The notes under the pieces: model-generated | The model's database searches: none | What the model saw: the letters and a program-made list of their open reading frames with translations, nothing else | What the model was told of the DNA's origin: nothing | Assembly (NCBI RefSeq): GCF_900103525.1 | Contig: NZ_FNHN01000013.1 | Span: 62,001 to 126,000 of the forward strand | Origin: Bacillus sp. OK048 | GTDB taxonomy: Bacteria; Bacillota; Bacilli; Bacillales; Cytobacillaceae | DNA: 64,000 nucleotides | Reading direction: 5' to 3' | Made by a program: the position numbers and the translations under genes | Part shown: positions 1 to 8,875 of the stretch, piece by piece | Numbering within the stretch: the stretch's first letter is position 1 | Layout: every line of letters starts with the position of its first letter

Positions 1-1
1 T

Positions 2-268
2 TCCGTCATAAGTGATGCAGGTGGTCTACCAGATATGGTTAAACATGGTGAAACAGGTTTAATTGCTCCGGCGGGTGAAAGCGAACCATTATTTGAACAC
101 CTAAAAACTTTGTTAGAAAATGATTCATATCGAAATAAATTAGCCGATAATGCAAAACAATGGGCCTTTAAACACTGGTCAATAGATTTAATGACCGAGA
201 GACTCCTGAAAATTTATAAGAATATGATAGAAAATGATGATAATACAATTGGTCAATTAGATTTATAA
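2..268 (+). CDS. Glycosyltransferase family 4, C-terminal fragment (5' end outside window)
   Basis: This is the last 88 codons of a GT4-type glycosyltransferase whose start lies upstream of the window; the frame opens at base 2. The visible part holds the end of the GT-B C-terminal Rossmann domain, with the donor-binding region SDAGGLPDMV followed by HGETGLIAPAGESEPL, a standard signature of the family. It is paralogous to the C-terminus of the minus-strand gene at 2766-4010, which has DAGGMPEAVVHGQNGLISP in the same place. That supports local duplication of surface-glycan glycosyltransferases. Donor and acceptor cannot be deduced. No terminator is obvious directly after the stop. Confidence 0.85.
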   Translation, partial: SVISDAGGLPDMVKHGETGLIAPAGESEPLFEHLKTLLENDSYRNKLADNAKQWAFKHWSIDLMTERLLKIYKNMIENDDNTIGQLDL

Positions 269-552
269 ACAAATGGACTACACACCTATAAAAAAATAAA
301 AAGGATGAACTCACTTATTGGGGATAGCACAGCAATTTTCACGGAGAATTAGTACGTTAAAGAGGGTTCCTTTAAAAATACAGCGTAATACAAAGGTTTG
401 AAAAATACCCCATACAAAAGAAAACGAAGATAAAAAAGATAATAGTAAATTCTTGATATTATTTTCCGTTTTTACCAATCTGGTTAAACGCGTAGAGCAT
501 GTACTCTTTTTTAACATAAGATAGTAAGAAGTTAAAGGGAGGTGGAGATACA

Positions 553-1539
553 TTGTTCGAAAACAGCACTGTTTTGGTGACTGGAGGTACGGGATCATGG
601 GGGTATGAACTAGTAAAACAGTTACTTAAATTAAATCCAAAGGAAATTAGAATTTTCTCAAGAAATGAGTCAAATCAGGTTGAAATGAAAAGGGCTATTA
701 ATAATCCAAAACTAACCTTTATTATTGGTGATATAAAGGAAATTGATTCATTAATGTCTGCAAGCAAGGGAGTGGAATATATCTTTCATCTGGCGGCATT
801 GAAGCATGTTCCTATTTGCGAGGTACAACCCTATGAAGCTCTAAAAATAAACATAATAGGGACACAGAATGTAATTGATGCAGCTATCTATAATAATATA
901 AAAAAGGTTATCTATGTTTCTACCGATAAGGTTGCCGATCCATCGAATTTTTACGGTCTTAGCAAGGCAATGGGAGAAAAATTGACAATTCACGCCAATA
1001 TACTGGGGTCGAAAACAAAGTTTGTCAGTTTAAGAGGAGGAAATCTTCTTGGTTCGAGCGGGAGTGTAGTCCCACTTTTTCAAAAACAGATCAAAGAAAA
1101 ATCAAAAATCAGCATTACTGACCCTAATATGACGCGTTTTTTCCTAACAGTTGAAGATGCAATAAAGTTGCTTTTTAGAGCAGCTATAGACAGTGTTGGC
1201 GGTGAGATATTTGTCATGAAAATGCCATCATGTAGGATTGAGGATCTAGCACATGTCCTTATTGAATCTTCCGGTGGAAAAAATGTGGAAATTGAGTTAA
1301 CGGGTATACGGGCAGGTGAAAAACTGCATGAAATTCTGTTTTCTGAATATGAAAGCAAATATACGATTGATTACGATGACCAGTATTACGTGATTCTTCC
1401 TTCATTACCAATAGAGAAATTAGATAAGCACTATTCAAAATATCCAAAGGCGGCGCTTAAAGTATACAGATCCGACCAATCATTTATGACCAAAGATCAA
1501 ATAAGACAAATGTTATTTAATGGCGGTTTTTTAGCGTGA
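553..1539 (+). CDS. CapE/PseB/FlaA1-like UDP-sugar 4,6-dehydratase (SDR)
   Basis: This 328-aa extended short-chain dehydrogenase belongs by sequence pattern to the polysaccharide-biosynthesis CapE/FnlA/PseB group, which acts on UDP-GlcNAc (4,6-dehydration, often with 5-epimerisation). The N-terminal NAD(P) motif TGGTGSWG is followed by KEIRIFSRNES, a hallmark of the group. HLAALKHVPICE, STDKV, an FYGLSKAMGEKL active-site segment and ITDPNMTRFF also fit. The TTG start is chosen because GGGAGGTGG sits 7 bases upstream. The gene overlaps the next reductase gene by 4 bases, so the two probably make one activated 6-deoxy sugar for a surface glycan. The exact substrate and C5 stereochemistry are inferred from the family, not shown. 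Confidence 0.85.
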   Translation: MFENSTVLVTGGTGSWGYELVKQLLKLNPKEIRIFSRNESNQVEMKRAINNPKLTFIIGDIKEIDSLMSASKGVEYIFHLAALKHVPICEVQPYEALKINIIGTQNVIDAAIYNNIKKVIYVSTDKVADPSNFYGLSKAMGEKLTIHANILGSKTKFVSLRGGNLLGSSGSVVPLFQKQIKEKSKISITDPNMTRFFLTVEDAIKLLFRAAIDSVGGEIFVMKMPSCRIEDLAHVLIESSGGKNVEIELTGIRAGEKLHEILFSEYESKYTIDYDDQYYVILPSLPIEKLDKHYSKYPKAALKVYRSDQSFMTKDQIRQMLFNGGFLA

Positions 1540-2435
1540 AATCTTCAAAGATTCTAATTACTGGTGCTGCGGGATTTACAGGCAGACATGCTTGTGAGCA
1601 CTTTTCAAAAGCTGGTTTTCAAGTTATTCCAGTAGTAAGAACTAAAAAAGATTCCGACTTCGAGTTAACATATAATGTCATTGAATGTGATCTTACTAAT
1701 AAGACTGGTGTAATGACGCTCATAAACAGTTATGAACCTGATTATGTTTTACATCTGGCAGGACAAAATTCTGTTGAACAATCATGGAAAGAGTCCTTAA
1801 TAACTTTCGAAAGCAATGTGATGACAACAATTAATCTTTTAGAGGCGATTCGTAATTCAGGGAAAAATAGTAAAGTGATGATTGTAGGTTCAGCTTTAGA
1901 AATGGACCTAGCAAATGCAAATTTTCCCCAACATCCCTATAGTCTAAGCAAGACTATTCAGACGCTATGTTCTCGGTCATGGGCCCATTTGTTCAACATG
2001 GATATTATGATTGTGAAGCCTAGTAATTTAATTGGACCCGGTTTTTCAAACGGGATTTGTTCAATTATAGGAAGACAAGTTGCCTCTATGATTAAAGGGC
2101 ATAGTGAAAAAGTTATCGAAGTCAATGATTTGTCTGCTCATAGAGATTTTCTCGATGTAAGGGATGCTGTTGCAGCTTACCATATTATACTTGAAAAGGG
2201 AGAATCGGGTAAGATATACGACATCGCGATAGGAGAAACACATTCAATCGAAGAAGTTGTTCTTGGCTTTGGTAAAATAGCTGACATTAAAATTACGATT
2301 CGCTCAAAATTGCCTTTTCAAGAAAGATTTATTTTTACTATTGATAATTCAGAGTTGAAAAACTTAGGATGGAAGCCAAATATCCCTTTTAATGTTTCAC
2401 TAAAAGATGTTCTTACTTTTTATTTACAAATATAA
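1536..2435 (+). CDS. NAD-dependent sugar epimerase/reductase, RMD-like
   Basis: This 299-aa extended SDR starts at a GTG overlapping the TGA of the preceding dehydratase, so it is translationally coupled to it. It has the cofactor motif TGAAGFTGRHACEHF, HLAGQNSVEQSW near residue 75, and YSLSKTIQTLCSRSW carrying the catalytic Tyr and Lys. The usual NAM/AYG strand is altered to GSALEMD. The overall pattern (PSNLIGPGFSNG, RDFLDVRDAVAAY) is that of GDP-4-keto-6-deoxymannose reductases and related 4-ketosugar reductases, and it resembles the gene at 24167-25105. As the partner of a CapE/PseB-like dehydratase it probably reduces the 4-keto product. The nucleotide (UDP or GDP) is uncertain. A clear terminator follows. 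Confidence 0.82.
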   Translation: MKSSKILITGAAGFTGRHACEHFSKAGFQVIPVVRTKKDSDFELTYNVIECDLTNKTGVMTLINSYEPDYVLHLAGQNSVEQSWKESLITFESNVMTTINLLEAIRNSGKNSKVMIVGSALEMDLANANFPQHPYSLSKTIQTLCSRSWAHLFNMDIMIVKPSNLIGPGFSNGICSIIGRQVASMIKGHSEKVIEVNDLSAHRDFLDVRDAVAAYHIILEKGESGKIYDIAIGETHSIEEVVLGFGKIADIKITIRSKLPFQERFIFTIDNSELKNLGWKPNIPFNVSLKDVLTFYLQI

Positions 2436-2503
2436 AAAGGAGAATAATTGGCTTTTAAATATGTTTAATTTATTCTATCAATGTATCAGTATGTCATAAA
2501 TTT

Positions 2504-2545
2504 AAAAGTAACGAAGAAAAGAGCTTCGTTACTTTTTTTCTTCTG
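2504..2545 (+). terminator. Rho-independent terminator after the dehydratase-reductase pair
   Basis: AAAAGTAACGAAG and CTTCGTTACTTTT form a perfect 13-bp stem with a 7-base loop, followed by a T-rich run. It lies about 70 bases after the stop of the 1536-2435 gene. Confidence 0.85.
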
Positions 2546-2765
2546 TTATAACGGAAATTCAATTTGTACAAATTTACAGTTTTTGAAGAAATAAGCTCAA
2601 TAGTTAGTAAGTTGAAGAAAATTTTGGGGAAATTTTAATATAATACATGCTTTCTTTTTCGAAGCTGAGGGTTTGGCAGCTGCTTAAATGGTCTTCCAAA
2701 CTGATTGAAAGGAGGAAATTGTTAAATCGGGTCTGTTAGTCAGAGGACTTTGCTTCGGCCAATGC

Positions 2766-4010
2766 TTATTTATATTCACCAACATCCTCCCCTTTTTTGA
2801 TTTTAATAACTTGCTCATAGATCTCTAATGTTTGGTTAATCATTGTCTTTAATGCCCATTTTTCCATACCCCACTTTAATGCGTTTGAAGCCATGGTATT
2901 TCGAAGATCCTCGTTTTCTAACAATTCTTTTATATTATGAAATAAGGAGTCGCTATTCCCTCTTGGCGAGATTAACCCGTTTTGACCATGGACAACAGCC
3001 TCAGGCATTCCGCCAGCATCTGTAACCACTACAGGTTTGCCGGCTATTTGTGCTTCCATAATGGCGTAAGGAAAGGATTCTTGTAAGCTTGAAAGCACAC
3101 AGATATCTGCTTGGTTTAAGATAGCTGGAATATTCTTTTGCGAGCCTAGAAACTTTACGTTTTGATCTAGGTTTAACTTTCTGGTTGTGTTTATTAATTG
3201 AGTTTGTAAATTCCCGTCTCCCACCAGCCAGCAAACCCAATCAGTACGATGCTGTCGGAGTTTGGCAAGAGCCTCTAATAGAAATTTATGCCCTTTAATA
3301 AATACTAAACGAGCCGGGCAAACAATAACTGTTTTACCAGGAGGAGCAATTATAGGGGGAGGTTCGTTCATTCTTTTTCGAAATTCTTTTATATCTTGTG
3401 CATATGGAATAATTATTAATTGATTGGCATCTACATTGAACTCGTTTGTTAATAAATCCTTTAGCCATGTGGTTGCAACAATGGTAATATCACTTGATAA
3501 AGAACCGGTATACTCTTGCCAATGTATATACCTCCAATCAAAATCTTTTGAATTTGAACCTCGATTTTTAGCAACCGTATTTCTTTTGTGTAAAAGATAT
3601 TCGGTCGCTATACAACCGTGAATACTTGCAACAAGTGGAGTGTTTTTCGGTTTTACACGTGTTAATAATCTTGATGAAAAAATATCTTGGGTATGGATTA
3701 AATCATAAGTCTCTAGATTAAAATAACTAGCGGCCAATTCAAAACAGAGATGGTCTATTTCTTTATTTTTATAAATGGGATCAAGATTGGGGAAATGATA
3801 ATGAAAACATTTATTTATTACCTTTTTTAAATTAGTAAGGTCAATAAATTTGTCAGTATTCACCATATAGTATCCATTTAAAGTTGGATGTTTAGCGAAA
3901 ATATCAACCTGATGTCCTTCCCTTTCCAGGCCTTGTTTTAATTGTTCGATGTACATGGCGGATCCCCCTATTACAGGGTGTCCCCAATAAGTGGATAATA
4001 AAATTTTCAA
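2766..4010 (-). CDS. Glycosyltransferase family 4
   Basis: This is a complete GT-B glycosyltransferase of 414 aa. The N-terminal domain opens with KILLSTYWGHPVIGGSAMY, the usual start of a GT4 enzyme with a Gly-rich loop. The C-terminal domain has VCPARLVFIKGHKFLLEAL, then DICVLSSLQESFPYAIMEA with the EX7E-type donor site, then DAGGMPEAV. A GTG nine bases upstream would also be in frame, but it sits inside the AGAGGTG ribosome binding site, so the TTG is preferred. The gene is transcribed alone, away from its neighbours. Given the spore-surface context it probably builds a coat or exosporium glycan; that role is inference. Confidence 0.87.
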   Translation of the reverse strand: MKILLSTYWGHPVIGGSAMYIEQLKQGLEREGHQVDIFAKHPTLNGYYMVNTDKFIDLTNLKKVINKCFHYHFPNLDPIYKNKEIDHLCFELAASYFNLETYDLIHTQDIFSSRLLTRVKPKNTPLVASIHGCIATEYLLHKRNTVAKNRGSNSKDFDWRYIHWQEYTGSLSSDITIVATTWLKDLLTNEFNVDANQLIIIPYAQDIKEFRKRMNEPPPIIAPPGKTVIVCPARLVFIKGHKFLLEALAKLRQHRTDWVCWLVGDGNLQTQLINTTRKLNLDQNVKFLGSQKNIPAILNQADICVLSSLQESFPYAIMEAQIAGKPVVVTDAGGMPEAVVHGQNGLISPRGNSDSLFHNIKELLENEDLRNTMASNALKWGMEKWALKTMINQTLEIYEQVIKIKKGEDVGEYK

Positions 4011-4304
4011 GTCTGACACCTCTTTTACGCGTTACGATATGGTATGGCACTTACGTAAATAAGACTGGGCGAATACAGTTTTTCTTATCAAACAGAATAT
4101 ATATGTTAGTCATATTTAAGAAACGAATGAGCAATGCTAAAGGGATTTCTGTTTTCTGTAAGAGTGTATGTTCTTTCGGATTCGTTACTCAAACCAAAAG
4201 AACGTAAAACAAATATAATGAAGGAATAAGTAAAACTCACCAATAAGAACCAAAAGGTGGTGTATACAATATATTAACAGTAACTGTTTGGGAGGGGTTT
4301 GGGG

Positions 4305-4991
4305 ATGTGGAATCAATATTATGATTTAAAACTTACAGAACTGGAAATTCAAAAAGGGCTCCATCGCAGTTTGGTAGGCGGAATGTGGAGAGAACTGGGA
4401 GAGAAGCAGTTCAGTTTTTTGAAAGATAATGGATTGGAGCCCCATCACTCACTCCTTGATGTAGGATGCGGAAGTTTACGAGGAGGAATTTTTTTTATTA
4501 AGTATTTAAATGAAGGGAAGTACAGTGGCCTAGATATCAATCACTCTCTCATCCGAGGTGGGGAGGCAGAACTTAAGAAAGCGAATTTATTAAAGAAAAA
4601 ACCAATGCTTTTGGTGAATGACAGCTTTCATTTCCAGCTTTTTAAGAATAAGTTTGATTTTGCCATCGCTCAATCGGTGTTTAGCCATTTACCGTTAAAT
4701 GTGATTCAAAAATGCTTGGTGAATATGGAAAAAGTTCTTAATCCGGGCGGGAAATTTTATGCCACATTTTTTGAAACGAAAGAGAAGTTCAACGATCATC
4801 CTGTCAAGCATTCGGGAGGTCTTACTACTTATCTCGACAAAGATCCCTACCATTATCACCTTTCACTGTTTGAGTATTTAATTAAGGATTCTTTCTTAGA
4901 ATTGGAGTATATAGGTGAGTGGGGACACCCACGGAATCAAAGAATGATATGCTTTCATAAAATGGAAACACCACCGAGCACCCAGGTTTAA
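4305..4991 (+). CDS. Class I SAM-dependent methyltransferase
   Basis: This 228-aa methyltransferase has motif I SLLDVGCGSLRGG near residue 48, YSGLDINHSLI as the acidic motif II region, FDFAIAQSVFSHLP as motif IV and VLNPGGKFYATFFE as motif VI. These are the landmarks of the Methyltransf_11/25 group. The ATG is chosen because GGAGGGG lies 7 bases upstream; a TTG two codons earlier is too close to that site. The next gene follows after 33 bases and begins with a degenerate methyltransferase-like segment, so the two probably act on the same glycan. The substrate is unknown, with a sugar hydroxyl the most likely target. Confidence 0.82.
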   Translation: MWNQYYDLKLTELEIQKGLHRSLVGGMWRELGEKQFSFLKDNGLEPHHSLLDVGCGSLRGGIFFIKYLNEGKYSGLDINHSLIRGGEAELKKANLLKKKPMLLVNDSFHFQLFKNKFDFAIAQSVFSHLPLNVIQKCLVNMEKVLNPGGKFYATFFETKEKFNDHPVKHSGGLTTYLDKDPYHYHLSLFEYLIKDSFLELEYIGEWGHPRNQRMICFHKMETPPSTQV

Positions 4992-5024
4992 ATAGACGAT
5001 TTTTTGGGGAAAGGGGAGTATGTG

Positions 5025-6377
5025 TTGAATCTGAGTAAATTTATTGAATCCATTATCCCAAATGTTGAGGAAGATCAAGTGTTAAATTGCTATCAGGTTA
5101 AAGATTTAAATAGCAGCAACCTCTATAAAATTATCATTCTATCTAATCATTTGGAATATATCCCTCCCTTTGAAATGAAGACGGTATGGGAAAAAATAAA
5201 AAATGCTCTTTGTCCAGGCGGTTTGATTATCATTAAAACGGTCTTAACCGACCACCCGAATGAACTTGCTGAGGGAGAATTAGTTTCAAATTCTTTCCGC
5301 TGCAACAAACAAACAGGGGATACCTTGTTAAGGAGTTGCCTCAAACAGGATTTGATTATGGCAGAATCGGAAGAGGAGTATTTTGCTTTAATGCGAAAAG
5401 AAGACCTTTCCTTCTTGAGCGAAGAACAAAAAGGAAGATTCGAGTTTCATCATCAAAATTGGTTAATCAAATACGGTCTTGAAGTAAAAGGGAATTACCT
5501 AGAAGAAGATGTACGCCAAATTGTACCGGGTCCAGGCCGAGTGATGATCGGATGTGTGGCAGAAAATAATAAGAAATATCAAACTCAGGCCCTTAGGCTT
5601 GTACAATCTATTCGTTGGTTCGGAGAATCGATGGCAGGGGCGAATATTTTCGTATGCATGGTTGATAAAGCAGATCCTGATTTTGTAAAGGAATTAGAAA
5701 AATGGGGTGTGTTCGTTCGGATCGTACACCGTTTTAGTGTATCTCATCCTCCTTCTAACAAGCTCCGGCTATTTGAATTGCCTGAAGTTTCATCTTACGA
5801 CACTGTCATGCTTTTGGATTGTGATACGGTAATTGTCCAAGATCCTTCTCCTTTTATGGATGGTAATCATTTTCAGGCAGAAATGGCTGCAGGCTTAACT
5901 GTACCCAATAATATTTTTAGAAATCTCTTCTCTCATTACGGTCTTCCAATGCCAAAGGAAAATTACTTAACAGCATTCTCCAAACAGAAAACAATCTGGT
6001 ATTGTAATGCAGGCGTGTTAATTTTCCCAAGCACATTGATACAGTCTTTTTTTCCGATTTGGAAAAAGTACACGACCGATTTGTCTGGTAAAAAGACCTT
6101 ATTGGGAAAATATTACTTTTTCTGTGAGCAGGCTTCCTTATCAATCGCCTTTGCAGCACATCCTTTACCATTTGCAAGATTGCCTCTGATAATGAACTTT
6201 CATTTAACACCTAACATAAGCAGTGAGATGAAAAAATCCGATCCTGTAATCATCCATTACCACAAAATGAATGATGAAACAGGATTTTTAAAACATATAT
6301 CTAAAAACCCTTTCACAAACAACCGGATTAAGCTCTTTAATCAACGATTAAAAAGATATTTAGAAAATGACATATAG
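5025..6377 (+). CDS. Fusion protein: methyltransferase-like remnant plus GT8-like glycosyltransferase
   Basis: The protein has about 450 residues. The first part (roughly 30-115) has NLYKIIILSNHLEYIPP and ALCPGGLIIIKT, matching the second half of a class I methyltransferase but lacking a motif I SAM-binding loop. From about residue 165 a nucleotide-diphospho-sugar transferase domain begins with IGCVAENNKKYQTQALRLV and carries MLLDCDTVIVQD, a DxD metal site like that of GT8 enzymes. IWYCNAGVLIF and a late IHYHKM also fit GT8-like folds. The TTG start is chosen because AAGGGGAG is 6 bases upstream. The methyltransferase half may be a binding module. Acceptor and donor are unknown. Confidence 0.72.
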   Translation: MNLSKFIESIIPNVEEDQVLNCYQVKDLNSSNLYKIIILSNHLEYIPPFEMKTVWEKIKNALCPGGLIIIKTVLTDHPNELAEGELVSNSFRCNKQTGDTLLRSCLKQDLIMAESEEEYFALMRKEDLSFLSEEQKGRFEFHHQNWLIKYGLEVKGNYLEEDVRQIVPGPGRVMIGCVAENNKKYQTQALRLVQSIRWFGESMAGANIFVCMVDKADPDFVKELEKWGVFVRIVHRFSVSHPPSNKLRLFELPEVSSYDTVMLLDCDTVIVQDPSPFMDGNHFQAEMAAGLTVPNNIFRNLFSHYGLPMPKENYLTAFSKQKTIWYCNAGVLIFPSTLIQSFFPIWKKYTTDLSGKKTLLGKYYFFCEQASLSIAFAAHPLPFARLPLIMNFHLTPNISSEMKKSDPVIIHYHKMNDETGFLKHISKNPFTNNRIKLFNQRLKRYLENDI

Positions 6378-6429
6378 AAAAACCCGAAAAATGGCCATTT
6401 TTATAATCGTGTCCATTATTCGGGTTTTT
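6378..6429. terminator. Bidirectional terminator between convergent genes
   Basis: AAAAACCCGAA and TTCGGGTTTTT are perfect 11-bp arms separated by about 30 bases. The A and T tracts let the hairpin work for the plus gene ending at 6377 and the minus gene ending at 6465. Confidence 0.8.
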
Positions 6430-6464
6430 GTTTATTGTAAGAAATCTAAAAGGGTTATGTTTCA

Positions 6465-7127
6465 TTAAAAAGTTTGTAATCTTTTATCTAAAAATGCTTT
6501 AGTTTCGTTGAGTCGATAATCGGGAGGGTTACCGTTCTTGTTATTTATTTGGCTGACAAATTCTTCTGGATCATTAAGGATATCTTGAAAAGAAACATCA
6601 ATTATCTTTTCAGGTGGAAGACCGAAATTGTGACGATAATGATAAAGCTTTTTTAGATAAGGTGTTAAAATTAGATTTGCAGCTCCAATTGTGTTTCGAT
6701 CCCGGTTTGCAAGGGATCGGACGGAGGCTTCGAAAGGCCTGTGTACAAAAACATAATGGATATCTGCTACCTCTTCTAAATATGGTTTCCAGAGTTCAAA
6801 CGTTATTAATGTACGCGGATCTTTAAGACCCCATATAGGCTTCTTGTTTTTGTTAATAAATGTACGAATTTTTGTAACTAACATTTTGGTTTCTGGGATT
6901 TTTTCTAGATTTGGTAGTTTGTTCCATGTACTGTTTACACTTTTTAATATCTCTTGATTTAATTGGACAAATTCGACATTTTCAAAATGGCCTTTTTGAT
7001 TATGTTTCGTTGCTTGGATAAGTCTGTCCCCCATGTGAACACCTAAAAGTTGCATAACACCAGCAGTAGCGCTCGAGCCAGAACGGTGAAGGCATAAAAT
7101 AAGGAAAAGCTTGCTTTTTTCTTCCAA
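6465..7127 (-). CDS. Sulfotransferase family protein (PAPS-dependent type)
   Basis: This 220-aa cytoplasmic protein starts with LFLILCLHRSGSSATAG, the 5'-phosphosulfate-binding loop of sulfotransferases. YVFVHRPFEASVRSL at about residues 123-137 matches the 3'-phosphate-binding strand and helix. No signal peptide or membrane segment is visible. The TTG start follows AAGGAG by 9 bases. It is the last gene of a minus-strand group with a CgeB-like glycosyltransferase and a small unknown protein, so sulfation of a spore-surface sugar or protein is the simplest reading. Some bacterial members of this superfamily have other roles, so the reaction remains inferred from the motifs. Confidence 0.78.
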   Translation of the reverse strand: MEEKSKLFLILCLHRSGSSATAGVMQLLGVHMGDRLIQATKHNQKGHFENVEFVQLNQEILKSVNSTWNKLPNLEKIPETKMLVTKIRTFINKNKKPIWGLKDPRTLITFELWKPYLEEVADIHYVFVHRPFEASVRSLANRDRNTIGAANLILTPYLKKLYHYRHNFGLPPEKIIDVSFQDILNDPEEFVSQINNKNGNPPDYRLNETKAFLDKRLQTF

Positions 7128-7217
7128 ATGTAACAGCTCCTTCTACCTATATATTAGAGTTTTCAGCCTTTACTTATTTGGTATGACTAAAAAGAGCTAT
7201 CCTGCTGAACAGCCTTT

Positions 7218-8189
7218 TTATTTGGTTAAATCCTTAATCAATTCCAACATTTTCTCAAGCCTATGCTCAAAAGTATGTTCTTTCAATACACGATTTCTAG
7301 CATTGTCAGAAATCCATTGGCGTTCCTTTTCAGATTTCAGATAATAATCAATCTTTTGGAAAAGCTCCTCGTTATTTTTGAATGAAACGATTTCCTCATT
7401 TTCTATAAAATGGTTTGGTAAATCCTCTTTGAATTGAATCAGTTGAAATGAGCCGCACGCCGCGACATCGAAGGTTCTGTTGTTTATACTTTTGCCGTTA
7501 ATACCTAGCCTATTTTGATTATGCTTCAAGTTAAATGGCCGATGAGTATTTAACACGATCTTTGCACCGTTATAAAAATTAGCGACCACTGAAGGATCCA
7601 TCCATCCTTCATGAATCATTAATTTAGGGTTGGTTCGAAAGCGAGATAAAGGATTTGACCATTTACCCACAACATTAATATTGTGGGCTGTATTCTGTAA
7701 AAGGGACTGAATTAATTGTATACGATCCGGATAGGGAAACCCGACGAGGCAAATATCGCTTCTGTATTTTGCTTCCACAAGCTTAGGTTTAAAGACTTGT
7801 GGTTCTGTACCAAGTGGTAATTGGTAAGCATGCAAATGCCCATTGTTTTTATAATATTCGAGTGCTGCAGAATCAATAGTAAAAGCAAAATCAAAATATT
7901 GAGAAAGTACTTGTGTTCGATCCATAAAATAAGGATCTTCTGTAAACCACACCGCTGTTTTAACTTGCTGTTTCTTTAAATATTGAACCATCTGGATGGG
8001 TAATTTAAAACCTACTAACGTAAGGGCCATTTCTGGATTGAATTCACTTGTTAGTGACTGCAAATTAGAATATCCATCATTAAAATGAAAAAATTTAACC
8101 TCATGTTTTTTAGATAGCTCATCTATGATCCATGCTTCAAAATAATCATAAATGCCTTTATAACCGGATGTAATAAATAAAATTTTCAA
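7218..8189 (-). CDS. CgeB-like spore-surface glycosyltransferase
   Basis: This 323-aa GT-B-like protein is of the CgeB family. The N-terminus KILFITSGYKGIYDYFEAW and the C-terminal block ACGSFQLIQFKEDLPNHF are typical: CgeB proteins end with a sugar-transferase domain in which this strand precedes an E-rich loop (ENEEIVSFKNNEEL). In Bacillus subtilis, CgeB is a sigma-K-controlled protein that affects the outermost spore layer. The TTG start is preceded by AGGTGATGG at a good distance. It lies between a 163-aa unknown gene (11-base gap) and the sulfotransferase gene, which suggests a three-gene operon decorating the spore surface. The donor sugar is not predictable. Confidence 0.8.
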   Translation of the reverse strand: MKILFITSGYKGIYDYFEAWIIDELSKKHEVKFFHFNDGYSNLQSLTSEFNPEMALTLVGFKLPIQMVQYLKKQQVKTAVWFTEDPYFMDRTQVLSQYFDFAFTIDSAALEYYKNNGHLHAYQLPLGTEPQVFKPKLVEAKYRSDICLVGFPYPDRIQLIQSLLQNTAHNINVVGKWSNPLSRFRTNPKLMIHEGWMDPSVVANFYNGAKIVLNTHRPFNLKHNQNRLGINGKSINNRTFDVAACGSFQLIQFKEDLPNHFIENEEIVSFKNNEELFQKIDYYLKSEKERQWISDNARNRVLKEHTFEHRLEKMLELIKDLTK

Positions 8190-8200
8190 GATTCCATCAC

Positions 8201-8692
8201 CTAATAGTTTACTGAAATATTATTTAATGCTGGGAGTCCGTTTTGAATTTCATCACAGTAAAAAAATCCTTCAATCACGGCAAACTTTGGATCACTTATG
8301 GTTGAAATACACAGCTCATTTGCAAATGTTAGATTTCCGCCAGGTTCTATAAAACTGCAATTGTTGGGTTTTAGTATGTGTTCCCCCGTTTCCATAGTTT
8401 TTTCTTTCCAATTATCATAGATGTAATGCCATGCTTCAGTATTAGTTCCATCAATCATTAGGGCAGTATGGGAAACAGAACCGATTTTTCCGCCTAGACG
8501 AACATTTTGTTGAGGCTTGGTTCGTATACATATGATAGGATTATTCAGTGTTTTTCCTCCGGTATTTTTTATGATGAAGTTTCCAATGATGGTCATTTCC
8601 TTTTCTTCTTCATCCATATCCGGAAGCATTACAGCATAGCTGAACCATGCCAGCGCCTCTGCATGAACCTGTTCTCTTTTTTTCCAGAACAA
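8201..8692 (-). CDS. Hypothetical protein, first gene of the cgeB-like/sulfotransferase operon
   Basis: I do not recognise a family for this 163-aa protein. It begins FWKKREQVHAEALAWFSYAV, has an acidic patch DMDEEEKEMT, then beta-rich sequence (IIGNFIIKNTGGKTLNNPII, ICIRTKPQQNVRLGGKIG). That pattern resembles a small beta-sandwich with N-terminal helix. There is no signal peptide or membrane helix. The TTG start is preceded by GGAGGAG at 6 bases. The stop lies 11 bases before the CgeB-like gene, so the two are almost certainly cotranscribed. A spore-surface protein or glycan acceptor is possible but is only inferred from position. Confidence 0.72.
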   Translation of the reverse strand: MFWKKREQVHAEALAWFSYAVMLPDMDEEEKEMTIIGNFIIKNTGGKTLNNPIICIRTKPQQNVRLGGKIGSVSHTALMIDGTNTEAWHYIYDNWKEKTMETGEHILKPNNCSFIEPGGNLTFANELCISTISDPKFAVIEGFFYCDEIQNGLPALNNISVNY

Positions 8693-8821
8693 GCAGATCT
8701 CCTCCTCTGATTACAGGAATATTCCTAATATTCTATTCGTTCATCTCTCATTTAATGTTAGTAAAGCTTATTCAATAAAAATACGCGAATCTTTTTTGTT
8801 ATGTTTTTTCGGCTTAACTGA

Positions 8822-8852
8822 ACAAAAAAAAGAGGAGATTGAACTCCTCTGA
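8822..8852 (-). terminator. Terminator of the KVYDWVTR-family gene
   Basis: On the minus strand an AGAGGAG/CTCCTCT stem with a short loop is followed by eight Ts. It lies about 25 bases past the stop at 8876. Confidence 0.82.
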
Positions 8853-8875
8853 AAACTTAGTCCTTTGACCCATCT

